Positions 1 to 6,589 of a stretch of 6,589 nucleotides of DNA are shown here, piece by piece. Both the position numbers and the translations under genes were made by a program. Below the pieces are notes generated by a model, which was given only the letters and a program-made list of their open reading frames with translations, was not told the DNA's origin and did not search any database. This DNA is from CAYGZC01 sp964354225. GTDB taxonomy: Bacteria; Bacteroidota; Ignavibacteria; UBA10030; SZUA-254. The stretch is from NCBI GenBank assembly GCA_964354225.1, contig CAYGZC010000184.1, positions 1-6,589 of the forward strand. The letters are read 5' to 3'. Positions within the stretch are counted from its first letter, which is position 1. Each line of letters opens with the position of its first letter.

Positions 1-143
1 GTTGCGCGGGCAAGCCCTCGATGGGCGAAGAGCCGTTCGCTCCGCGAACGTCGCCCATCATCGGGAAAAACTCCATGCTCGCTCAAACAAATCTCCAAAA
101 GAAGGAGATTCGTTCGCTCGCACGTTCGTTTTTCCCGCGCAAC
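1..143. repeat. Palindromic repeat element with inverted ends and two large stem-loops
   Basis: Direct reading shows perfect 10-bp inverted ends, GTTGCGCGGG (1-10) and CCCGCGCAAC (134-143). Inside are a GGGC-AA-GCCC mini-hairpin (8-17), stem-loop A (GATGGGCGA 20-28 with TCGCCCATC 51-59, inner CGTTCGC 34-40 with GCGAACG 44-50, loop TCC) and stem-loop B (CGGGAAAAAC 62-71 with GTTTTTCCCG 128-137, inner AATCTCC 90-96 with GGAGATT 104-110, loop of seven bases, imperfect pairing between). The 9-mer CGTTCGCTC occurs twice, at 34-42 and 111-119. The element is GC-richer than its flanks and has no transposase. It resembles REP/MITE-like or Rickettsia-palindromic-element-like repeats in style, but no named family is recognised. 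The left border coincides with the window edge, so it may extend further. Its copy number cannot be seen here. Confidence 0.75.
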
Positions 144-2279
144 GTTCCGCGACAGTACATACGAAGCGAGGAAATTTACTTTGCTTCCCCATGATTTCTC
201 GAGTGTCAACTCCAGCGACAGATAATCTCGCCGGGGGAACGGATAGCTCGTGAGTGGTTCTTCACCGGGATTGCCAAAGTAAATTTTTCCCGATCCAGGA
301 GGGTTTTCAGCATCCTCAATGATCTCCCTCAGACGTCTGTATGTACCCCGTGCTGTGATCTTAAAATCTTCAGCGAGAAGCTGCTCATAACCAAGCGCCA
401 ATTCATCATAGTATTGACCATAGAGATCCTGGACACCGGGCGGTATGGACCCCTTAATGGAATACAGAGTATCGTATCCGGACGGATCTACCCTCGGATC
501 ATGATTGTAATGGAGGCCGGTCTGGTATGAAGCATCGTTGTGATAAAGCGACGAACCATTCATCAGAAGATCCTCCGCATAGCGACCAATCGAGGCAAAT
601 ATCTTCCTCGATTCATCGCCGCCAGGTATGAAGACCACACCTAGCCTTGGTTGGTACTGGCGCAGAACACGTGATGCCAATTGTCCGTTCGTGGCGATAA
701 TGAATAAACCATCCCACCGTATGCCGCCGGTGATCCTCAGCGCTTTGCTCACTGACCATGAATCCTGTACGTACACCGAAGGAACTCGATATTTAATCTT
801 GCCACCGCCATACCCTTTATGTAATACATAATTTGTGTCACTGAAGCTCATCAAAAAGGATCCTGGTTCACCTAAGGAATTGAGAACGATCTCTTTGTAT
901 TCGACACCCATTTTGATCATGTGCCTGTCAACTATTTCCGTCGCTGAAAATTTCCCGTCAGTAATCGTGTTTGTGGCTTCAGTAATTGCAGGATAGCCTC
1001 CAGATAACGTGCTAGTCGTAAAATCCAAATATGGTATCTGGGACCGACCTGCTTCGGTGCCTGGTTCATATTTCTCCGTGCGTTCGGTTATAGAAAGCGA
1101 CCCCTGTAAGATTAGGTTATCGCTGGCTACGTGCCGCGCGTCCAGGAGAAAGCCGTAACTACCGCTGGTGATATCAGAAAGAAGGGGGTCGGGATTTTTC
1201 ATGTTTAAAATGGTTGGGAGGGCTGCAGGACTTATACCCACCGCTTTTCGTTTTGTGGGATCGCCGAGGATTGTAGCCGAGACGTCAAGTACATCCGAGG
1301 CCTTCCAGGTAAGCTTGCCGGCAAACGAATGTGTTCTTTGCTCATCAGGATAGTACCCTAATCCGGGAAGCTTGATGTCTTCATCGCGGAAGAACGGACT
1401 GTACGCGCCAAAAACCCAGAGTTCATCTTTCAGTATTGGCCCGCCGAGCGTGAAGCCGACATCGTACTGGGCGAAGGCGCCTTTGGGAGGTTCAGTCGTG
1501 GCAAGCTGCTGTTCGCCGCCGAAATTGTTGTTCGTGTAGAAACCAAAGACCTGACCCGAAAAATCGTTGCCGCCAGAGTACGTAACGACATTGACTATAC
1601 CTCCAAGGGAACTTTTATATTCGGGCTCGTATCCGCCGGTCTTTACCTCGACTTCGCGAATGAAATTGTACGGGAGGTTTATGCCACCAACGCCTGTAAC
1701 CGCGTTGGTCACCTCATTTCCGTTGACGAAATAGCGATTCTCCAGACCGCTTGAACCGGCAATGTTGACCTCATCGCCGTAATAGCTCTGATTCGCGTGC
1801 GGAAGGATCGAGGCGATGCTCCTGTAGTTGCGTTCCATCGGGAGTACCTCGAAATCCTCACGCTCGAGGTTCGCACCGGAAGTTGTTGAAACGGGATCCA
1901 ACAGCGGCCTCCTGCCGGAGACAACCACCTCGGCCATCTGAAGAGTATCCTGCCGCATGACCACTTCACCGATCGTTGTGGTTTTACCCAATCGGATCTG
2001 TACGTTGTCCAGCGTCGAAGGTTGATATGCGACGTGGCTGAGTTTGACGGTGTACTTCCCGCTCGGCAGAGCAAGCAGACGGAAGAAGCCGTCGTTATTT
2101 GTGGATGTTCCCCGGTGTCCCTGAAGGGAGAGTCCTGACACACTGATAGTTACACCATCAACCGAAATTCCCTCAGAGTCCATGATCCATCCTTCGAGAT
2201 TTCCATTTACATCTTGCGCAGACATTGGCAAGATTGTTATAGAGACTAATAATACTAACGTACCAATAATTCTTTTCAT
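1..2279 (-). CDS. TonB-dependent receptor with N-terminal carboxypeptidase-regulatory-like domain, partial; 3' part runs into a palindromic repeat
   Basis: Outer-membrane active-transport receptor; the substrate cannot be told. The frame starts at ATG 2279 and is open for 759 codons to the window edge. Residues 1-21 form a signal peptide (MKR, hydrophobic core, probable cleavage after PMSA). Residues 26-108 look like the CarboxypepD_reg beta-sandwich (GWIMDSEG, TNNDGFFRLLALPSGKYTV). AEVVVSG at 116-122 resembles the TonB-box-like segment of Bacteroidota receptors. A plug domain follows to about 240 (VNIAGSSGLENRYFVNG, then a VEVKTGGYEPEY and GGIVNVVT motif typical of plug ends). From about 245 to 712 alternating aromatic beta-strand sequence fits the barrel (for example GGPILKDELWVFG, VPSVYVQDSW, YQPRLGVVF). 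After ASYVLSRN (position 144) the sequence becomes low-similarity and Arg-rich because it reads through the repeat at 1-143. Family members of this type usually run 900-1,100 residues, so a C-terminal barrel portion is missing or outside the window. It lies 46 bases downstream of the kinase gene and is probably in the same operon. Family assignment is firm; whether the gene is functional is open. Confidence 0.9.
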   Translation of the reverse strand, partial: MKRIIGTLVLLVSITILPMSAQDVNGNLEGWIMDSEGISVDGVTISVSGLSLQGHRGTSTNNDGFFRLLALPSGKYTVKLSHVAYQPSTLDNVQIRLGKTTTIGEVVMRQDTLQMAEVVVSGRRPLLDPVSTTSGANLEREDFEVLPMERNYRSIASILPHANQSYYGDEVNIAGSSGLENRYFVNGNEVTNAVTGVGGINLPYNFIREVEVKTGGYEPEYKSSLGGIVNVVTYSGGNDFSGQVFGFYTNNNFGGEQQLATTEPPKGAFAQYDVGFTLGGPILKDELWVFGAYSPFFRDEDIKLPGLGYYPDEQRTHSFAGKLTWKASDVLDVSATILGDPTKRKAVGISPAALPTILNMKNPDPLLSDITSGSYGFLLDARHVASDNLILQGSLSITERTEKYEPGTEAGRSQIPYLDFTTSTLSGGYPAITEATNTITDGKFSATEIVDRHMIKMGVEYKEIVLNSLGEPGSFLMSFSDTNYVLHKGYGGGKIKYRVPSVYVQDSWSVSKALRITGGIRWDGLFIIATNGQLASRVLRQYQPRLGVVFIPGGDESRKIFASIGRYAEDLLMNGSSLYHNDASYQTGLHYNHDPRVDPSGYDTLYSIKGSIPPGVQDLYGQYYDELALGYEQLLAEDFKITARGTYRRLREIIEDAENPPGSGKIYFGNPGEEPLTSYPFPRRDYLSLELTLEKSWGSKVNFLASYVLSRNVAREKRTCERTNLLLLEICLSEHGVFPDDGRRSRSERLFAHRGLARA

Positions 2280-2282
2280 AGC

Positions 2283-2288
2283 ATCACC
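2283..2288 (-). promoter_or_regulatory. Weak ribosome binding site of the receptor gene
   Basis: GGTGAT on the minus strand, three bases before ATG 2279 (GGTG itself is five bases away). It is the only purine-rich stretch in the 46-base gap to the kinase gene, which is otherwise nearly all A and T. The start is supported mainly by the signal peptide that begins exactly there. Confidence 0.4.
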
Positions 2289-2325
2289 ATAAAGTTATTG
2301 TTAAAAATTTATATTTATTGTAAAA

Positions 2326-5265
2326 TCAATTTTTTAACCGGTTTAATCCTTCTTGTGCTTTTCCTAATAACGGCCGTAATTCCGGATCGCAATCTTTCCA
2401 CAATTGAATGACGCGCGAATAATTATCCTTTGCTTCCTTCAGTTTCCCTAATTTCTCATAGATCTCCGCGCATCTCAAACGGGCAGGTGCTGTGAATAGA
2501 ATATCAGAGAATACACCGGTGCTAATCGTGTGAAACCATTGTAGTGCCTCCTCATACTTCCCGGCCTCGAATAATAACTCTCCCCGTAGGAACCGTCGAT
2601 ACGTTAAACTGCCAAGAGGATCGAACATCCACGGGAATACAATTTTTATGGGAGTCTGTTCAAGTATTCTCAGCGCTTCAACAGGATTTTTTTGTTTCCA
2701 GAGTAGATCGGCACGTAATGTTGCTGATAAGTTACGGGAAAGTGAGACAAGGGATGGAGGAGTTTTTGCGGTATCAAGCCAATGCGCGCACTCTTCAGAC
2801 TTGGAGTATTCACCCAGACGTGCAGCGATCAGTCCTGAGTAATATTTCAAACGATGGCGATACAAAGGATCAACGGTCGTTCCACCGGCGAGGTCTCCAA
2901 CTTTGTGCTGAATTAATGAGACACGAGGATCGGTAATCTCTTTAAATATTAATTTCAAATCTTTCTCTGGCAGATCAACAAACGGGAGAGAAGCAAAAAA
3001 CGTAGCATTTATTTGTTTTGTGGCGACTGAAAACGTTTTTGTTTTTTCAAGTTCAGCAAGAGCTTCAACTCGTTTCCCTTTCGCCATTCTCACATACGCC
3101 AGATCTACCAGACCCGACGTTCTCATTTCCGGAGTGTACTTCGGCTGAATGAGAAGTCGCGCAAGCGTATCTACACATTGGGGATCAATAGCACCGAGCA
3201 TCACAATATTCTGGAATGCGGCTTCAACCAAATAATCTTTCTGCTGCACGGCTTCCGCAATTATCCTCTTTTGACCAACGGAATCATTAAAAACGAAAGG
3301 CTGTATGGCAATGACGGGCCATGCCCACTCGAATTCCGGGCCAAGCCGTTGAAGGTGCGACACAAGTGTATCTACAAGGGATTTATTATTTAAACGATAT
3401 GCCGTTACAAGCATTTGTTGAATGGTCACCGCGTTATCAGGATCCAATGAATGTGCGTGTTCAAACACATCCCATGATTCCAAACTCGAACGACCCGAAT
3501 ATTGTGAATAAACCGCAATTAAGCTGGCTAAATTGGCCCATGTCATTGCGTCATCCGGGTAATTTTTAAGGATCTCGCAATAGAGGCGTTCCGCCTCTAA
3601 AAAATCACCCGCAAAATCTGCGTTAACAGATCTCAGAACAAGGCGGTCTCGTGCAGAAAGACGAGAGCTATATTTCATTGACTTATCCCAAGCGTCCCTC
3701 GCCTCATCATATTTACCAAGGAAACCGTGTGAAACAGAGGCAAGCATCAACCACGCCATGGCGAATGTGCTGTCTTCCATTAGTGCGTTTGTAAATTTCT
3801 CATATGCTAATGGAAAGTTCCCTGCCTTGAATTCTTTTTCCCCCTGGATATACGCTTTCAGCGCCTCCATCGACAACGTCGTTCTCGCGGCGATGTTCGT
3901 GTACCGCTCCGGCGGCGCGTTGGTTCTGCCGGCAATGATATCAGAAGTCAGTTTATTCACCAGATCAAGATACTTAGTTGTATCCCGCTCTATCACAACC
4001 CGGTCTATAGCTGAGTCTTTCCCCGCGCTGTACAAGTATGCGGTCACACGATACTTATCGCCTATCTCCATAAAACTGCCGAGGATGAATAACCCAGCAC
4101 CGAACCGAGCGGCGATCGTGCGCGCCTTTTCGGGATCCTGTTCCACTCCACCCGCTTTTGTGACCGCCTTCTGCAGAACATTCTGATCCACACTGCGGAG
4201 ATCTCCCGCTTCATTAATGTTCGTGCTTAATAACTCCGGCAGCGCTTCGCCAAAATCGGCATGCGCAATTGACCCGCGCATGGAAAACGGGAACACCGCA
4301 ATAACTTTTGATGAGAGGGATGAGGTCTCCTTCGGTATAAGAACAAAGTAATAAAGAAGGATACCCGCCAAGCAGATCATAAGTGCGATCACCGGGACAG
4401 CGCGCCGGAGATATTTCTGTTTTCTTGTGAGCCGGGGTTTCGGTTTGTACACTAACTCCTTGACGTTCCGCAGGTTTTCAATCAGTTCCGCTGCGGTTTG
4501 GTAGCGTCCCGCTGGGTCTTTGGTTAAACATCGCTCGATAATCGATCCCACCCCCGAATATTCATTCGTCTCTAATCCCTTGAGTGGTTCCGGATCAGCG
4601 TTCAGGATGGAATAGATCAATGCTTGCTCATAATCTCCCTTGAAGGGCAGTTTGCCGGCTATCATCTCATACAGCACTACTCCAAGCGACCAGATATCCG
4701 TGCGATGATCAACAGCATCTCCCCGCGCCTGCTCTGGAGACATGTACGCTGCCGTTCCAACCGTTGCTCCTGTACGTGTAATCTTTGTCAAGCCAGATAA
4801 CTTTGCCAAACCAAAATCTACTATCTTCGCAATGCCATCGTTTGTTACAATTATATTTGCTGGTTTGATGTCCCGATGAACGATACCATTCTGATGCGCT
4901 TTGTCTAAGCCTTGTGCAACTTGGAGTGCTATATCAATTGCATCCTCTATCTTCAGTGGTCCACGTTCTATCTTTTTCTTGAGCGTCTCCCCGTCATAAC
5001 ATGCCATTGCGATAAACGATGAGCCATCGTGGGTTTCGTTGATCTCGTGTATGGTGCAAATATTTGGATGGTCTAACGCCGATGCTGCCTGTGCTTCGTG
5101 TATGAATCTCCCTTTTGCGTCTTGATCAGATGTAAGTTCTGATGGAAGAAATTTCAGTGCAACGTTGCGACGAAGTTTGGTGTCTTCGGCTTTATAAACT
5201 ACACCCATGCCACCCTCGCCGAGCTTCTCAAGAATCTTATAGTGTGATATCGTTTGGCCGATCAT
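2326..5265 (-). CDS. Membrane-anchored Ser/Thr protein kinase (PknB-like) with periplasmic TPR sensor
   Basis: Complete 979-residue Hanks-type kinase that would phosphorylate Ser/Thr on cytoplasmic partners and itself. The kinase domain spans about 9-270: glycine loop GEGGMG 16-21, ATP-binding Lys38 (VALKFLP), alpha-C Glu57, catalytic loop HRDIKPAN 130-137, metal-binding DFG 150-152, SPE in place of APE at 176-178, and DIWSLG 190-195. All key catalytic residues are present and it is an RD kinase, so it should be active. A basic stretch (274-288) precedes one transmembrane helix at about 289-310. This puts the remaining 670 residues in the periplasm. Residues 321 to about 447 (VIAVFPF) look like the TolB-N/FlgO-like alpha-beta domain often found in such kinases. 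TPR-like helical pairs run from about 462 to the end, with the typical closing motif LGKLKEAKDNYSRVIQLW. The start is set by MIGQTISHYKILEKLG, where the kinase fold begins; the Shine-Dalgarno is weak (GAG in TTGAGTAG). It is first gene of a likely two-gene operon with the receptor. The ligand and targets are unknown. Confidence 0.95.
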   Translation of the reverse strand: MIGQTISHYKILEKLGEGGMGVVYKAEDTKLRRNVALKFLPSELTSDQDAKGRFIHEAQAASALDHPNICTIHEINETHDGSSFIAMACYDGETLKKKIERGPLKIEDAIDIALQVAQGLDKAHQNGIVHRDIKPANIIVTNDGIAKIVDFGLAKLSGLTKITRTGATVGTAAYMSPEQARGDAVDHRTDIWSLGVVLYEMIAGKLPFKGDYEQALIYSILNADPEPLKGLETNEYSGVGSIIERCLTKDPAGRYQTAAELIENLRNVKELVYKPKPRLTRKQKYLRRAVPVIALMICLAGILLYYFVLIPKETSSLSSKVIAVFPFSMRGSIAHADFGEALPELLSTNINEAGDLRSVDQNVLQKAVTKAGGVEQDPEKARTIAARFGAGLFILGSFMEIGDKYRVTAYLYSAGKDSAIDRVVIERDTTKYLDLVNKLTSDIIAGRTNAPPERYTNIAARTTLSMEALKAYIQGEKEFKAGNFPLAYEKFTNALMEDSTFAMAWLMLASVSHGFLGKYDEARDAWDKSMKYSSRLSARDRLVLRSVNADFAGDFLEAERLYCEILKNYPDDAMTWANLASLIAVYSQYSGRSSLESWDVFEHAHSLDPDNAVTIQQMLVTAYRLNNKSLVDTLVSHLQRLGPEFEWAWPVIAIQPFVFNDSVGQKRIIAEAVQQKDYLVEAAFQNIVMLGAIDPQCVDTLARLLIQPKYTPEMRTSGLVDLAYVRMAKGKRVEALAELEKTKTFSVATKQINATFFASLPFVDLPEKDLKLIFKEITDPRVSLIQHKVGDLAGGTTVDPLYRHRLKYYSGLIAARLGEYSKSEECAHWLDTAKTPPSLVSLSRNLSATLRADLLWKQKNPVEALRILEQTPIKIVFPWMFDPLGSLTYRRFLRGELLFEAGKYEEALQWFHTISTGVFSDILFTAPARLRCAEIYEKLGKLKEAKDNYSRVIQLWKDCDPELRPLLGKAQEGLNRLKN

Positions 5266-5288
5266 TTCTACTCAAGAATTATCCGTAA

Positions 5289-5317
5289 AATGTAGTAAGA
5301 ATTTAGGGAAGTATCAA
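5289..5317 (-). promoter_or_regulatory. Predicted sigma70-like promoter of the kinase-receptor operon
   Basis: On the minus strand TTGATA (5317-5312, five of six to the -35 consensus) is followed after exactly 17 bases by TACATT (5294-5289, four of six to the -10 consensus). Transcription would begin near 5282, giving a leader of only about 17 bases before ATG 5265. FCB-group bacteria may use a different consensus (TAnnTTTG in Bacteroidota), so this is a prediction from pattern only. Confidence 0.45.
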
Positions 5318-5351
5318 GCCCGCAAACATATAAGAATATCTGTATTTTCGT

Positions 5352-5380
5352 TTAATTTCGGACAGGGGTGTGCTTATAAT
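5352..5380 (+). promoter_or_regulatory. Candidate distal promoter of the DUF5916 gene
   Basis: A perfect TATAAT at 5375-5380 sits 17 bases after a poor -35 match, TTAATT (5352-5357). Initiation near 5387 would give a leader of about 160 bases with no clear structured element in it. AT-rich sequence makes chance -10 matches common, so confidence is low. Confidence 0.3.
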
Positions 5381-5498
5381 GGATAAAAATGGCCTATCAA
5401 TCAAATATGAGTATTGTTCCGGGCACAGTGGAAAAAATTTCTTTTTAATCAACTCCTATTACTCCTTCACTTTTGTAAATTCCTCAACCTTTTATTAT

Positions 5499-5527
5499 TT
5501 TACCAAACCTTAAACCATATTTATATA
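5499..5527 (+). promoter_or_regulatory. Candidate proximal promoter of the DUF5916 gene
   Basis: TTTACC (5499-5504, four of six to the -35 consensus) lies 17 bases before TATATA (5522-5527). Initiation would fall near 5534, leaving a very short leader that still holds the AAGGA ribosome binding site. It is an alternative to the TATAAT candidate at 5375, and both may be chance matches in AT-rich DNA. Confidence 0.22.
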
Positions 5528-5536
5528 TCTAATTTC

Positions 5537-5542
5537 TAAGGA
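5537..5542 (+). promoter_or_regulatory. Ribosome binding site that fixes the TTG start of the DUF5916 gene
   Basis: TAAGGA five bases before TTG 5548. The in-frame stop TAA at 5530-5532 rules out a longer protein, and the next in-frame ATG lies far inside the folded domain. Together with the signal peptide that begins at this codon, this decides the start. Confidence 0.65.
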
Positions 5543-5547
5543 TACAT

Positions 5548-6589
5548 TTGAAACGCGTAATTCTTCTACTACTTGTTCTCACTATTTTCTTGTCGACACA
5601 AATAATCGCAGGCGATAATCCGATTAAAGTTCGTGCTGTTCGCGTTAGTGACCCACCTAAAATCGACGGCATATTAGATGACGATGTCTGGAAAACTACA
5701 GAGCCAGCGAAAGATTTCATACAGCGCGATCCGGAAGAAGGCAAGCCCGCATCGGAACCAACTGAAATCCGTGTTTTATACGATGATGATGCGCTATACT
5801 TCGGATGCATGTTCTACGATTCTGAGTCGGATAAAATCGTTGCCCGTCTTACCCGCCGCGATAACGAGATAGAATCTGACTTCGGTTCCATCCGCATTGA
5901 TTCGTACCATGATAATCAAACCGGTTACGAATTCACGTTCAACCCTGCCGGTGTGAAGGTTGACATTCTTCAATACGATGATGCCAACCGCGAAGATGAA
6001 TCGTGGGATCCTGTTTGGGAGCTTCAGACTAAGATAACACCACAAGGTTGGTCTGCAGAAGTTAAGATTCCATTTCGAATACTTCGATATCGCTCCGGCT
6101 CGGTAGATTCAACCGATAATGTTTGGGGAATAAATTTCTTGCGCACGATCAGCCGAAAACAAGAATCGGATCGGTGGGCATTCACACCGAAGAGTCAAAA
6201 TGGTTTCATATCACGCTTCGGGCATCTAGTTGGCTTAAAAAATCTACCTGCACCGAAACATTTTGAATTGCTGCCATTCGTTACTGCAAAGCAGAGTTAC
6301 GATCCTGCCAGAGAGGACATGGCACGTCAGATCAAATTCACTCCCAATGCCGGCATCGATTTGAAATATGGAATCTCAAGTAACTTCACACTTGATGCAA
6401 CCATTAATCCCGATTTCGGACAGGTTGAAGCTGATCCGGCTGTTCTGAATCTTTCAACCTATGAAACTTTCTACCCGGAAAAGAGGCCATTCTTCATTGA
6501 AGGAACCCAGATTTTACATTTCACAACATTCGGTGGAGATTTTGGTCCTGGTATGTTTTATTCACGAAGAGTCGGGCGTGCCCTTTCAT
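5548..6589 (+). CDS. Exported DUF5916 protein with CBM9-like N-terminal domain, partial (3' end outside window)
   Basis: The first 347 codons of a longer gene, open to the right edge. The first residues (MKRVILLLLVLTIFLSTQIIA, TTG read as Met) are a clear Sec signal peptide with probable cleavage after residue 21. Residues 36 to about 215 match the carbohydrate-binding family 9-like (CBM9/DOMON-like) beta-sandwich: KIDGILDDDVW at 38-48, VLYDDDALYFG, and GWSAEVKIPFRILRY. The DUF5916 domain then begins; its hallmark motifs NPDFGQVEADP (287-297) and YPEKRPFFIEG (309-319) are present. Family members are usually 700-900 residues, the DUF5916 part being beta-rich and probably outer-membrane associated, with no established biochemical function. 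Sugar binding is suggested only by the domain name. The gene is transcribed away from the kinase-receptor pair across a shared 282-base region, which makes joint regulation possible but unproven. Confidence 0.92.
   Translation, partial: MKRVILLLLVLTIFLSTQIIAGDNPIKVRAVRVSDPPKIDGILDDDVWKTTEPAKDFIQRDPEEGKPASEPTEIRVLYDDDALYFGCMFYDSESDKIVARLTRRDNEIESDFGSIRIDSYHDNQTGYEFTFNPAGVKVDILQYDDANREDESWDPVWELQTKITPQGWSAEVKIPFRILRYRSGSVDSTDNVWGINFLRTISRKQESDRWAFTPKSQNGFISRFGHLVGLKNLPAPKHFELLPFVTAKQSYDPAREDMARQIKFTPNAGIDLKYGISSNFTLDATINPDFGQVEADPAVLNLSTYETFYPEKRPFFIEGTQILHFTTFGGDFGPGMFYSRRVGRALS

Noticed and set aside
2..253. 83-codon plus-strand open frame starting in the palindromic element
   Set aside because: It is antisense to the receptor and its repeat tail. 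It starts inside the palindrome, has no ribosome binding site and no recognisable domain.
1709..2143. 144-codon open frame on the minus strand
   Set aside because: It lies in another frame of the receptor's carboxypeptidase-regulatory-like and plug domains, and its translation is Arg/Ser/Trp-rich with no domain signature.
2276..2290. Four-codon upstream frame (ATG GTG ATG CTA TGA) overlapping the receptor start
   Set aside because: The overlap could suggest translational coupling, but it has no ribosome binding site of its own and is short enough to be chance.
3758..4186. 142-codon plus-strand open frame opposite the kinase gene
   Set aside because: It is antisense to the well-supported TolB-N-like/TPR part of the kinase; its hydrophobic, Ser-rich translation is what an antisense shadow gives.
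5431..5448. A-run followed by T-run in the divergent region, considered as a terminator
   Set aside because: The possible stem has no GC pairs and no gene ends nearby.
5303..5452. 49-codon minus-strand frame from TTG 5452 in the divergent region
   Set aside because: AGGAG directly abuts the TTG with no spacing, the peptide has no signature, and it overlaps the predicted kinase promoter.
5529..6045. Two minus-strand open frames (5529-5810 and 5794-6045) opposite the DUF5916 gene
   Set aside because: Both are antisense to a coding frame with a clear signal peptide and family motifs, and neither shows a domain.

Overview
The window looks like a piece of a Gram-negative, FCB-type genome (Bacteroidota, Chlorobiota or Ignavibacteria-like lineage). 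This is inferred from three protein families: an outer-membrane TonB-dependent receptor with an N-terminal carboxypeptidase-regulatory-like domain, a membrane-anchored Hanks-type Ser/Thr kinase with a C-terminal TPR sensor, and a CBM9-like/DUF5916 exported protein. Base composition is moderate, AT-rich between genes, and no marker gene fixes the species.

Layout: two minus-strand genes fill positions 1-5265. The upstream one is a complete 979-aa kinase (5265 down to 2326). After 46 bases without a terminator comes the receptor (start 2279), whose frame stays open to the left edge of the window, so the two are probably co-transcribed. A 282-base AT-rich divergent region (5266-5547) separates them from a plus-strand DUF5916 gene that starts with TTG at 5548 and runs off the right edge. 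A good sigma70-like promoter for the kinase lies in this region, with weaker candidates for the DUF5916 gene.

The most unusual part is the first 143 bases. They form a GC-richer, heavily palindromic element with 10-bp perfect inverted ends (1-10 and 134-143), a small GGGC/GCCC hairpin and two large stem-loops. The receptor reads as a normal TonB-dependent barrel down to about residue 712 (position 144). It then continues without a stop through the element as about 47 codons of unrelated, Arg-rich sequence. The receptor is therefore either interrupted by a palindromic repeat or carries one in frame. The rest of its barrel, if present, lies outside the window.

Functionally, all three products are predicted at the cell envelope: receptor in the outer membrane, kinase across the inner membrane with a large periplasmic TPR sensor, and DUF5916 protein exported. 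A link in which the kinase senses envelope state or substrate and tunes uptake is inference from proximity only.
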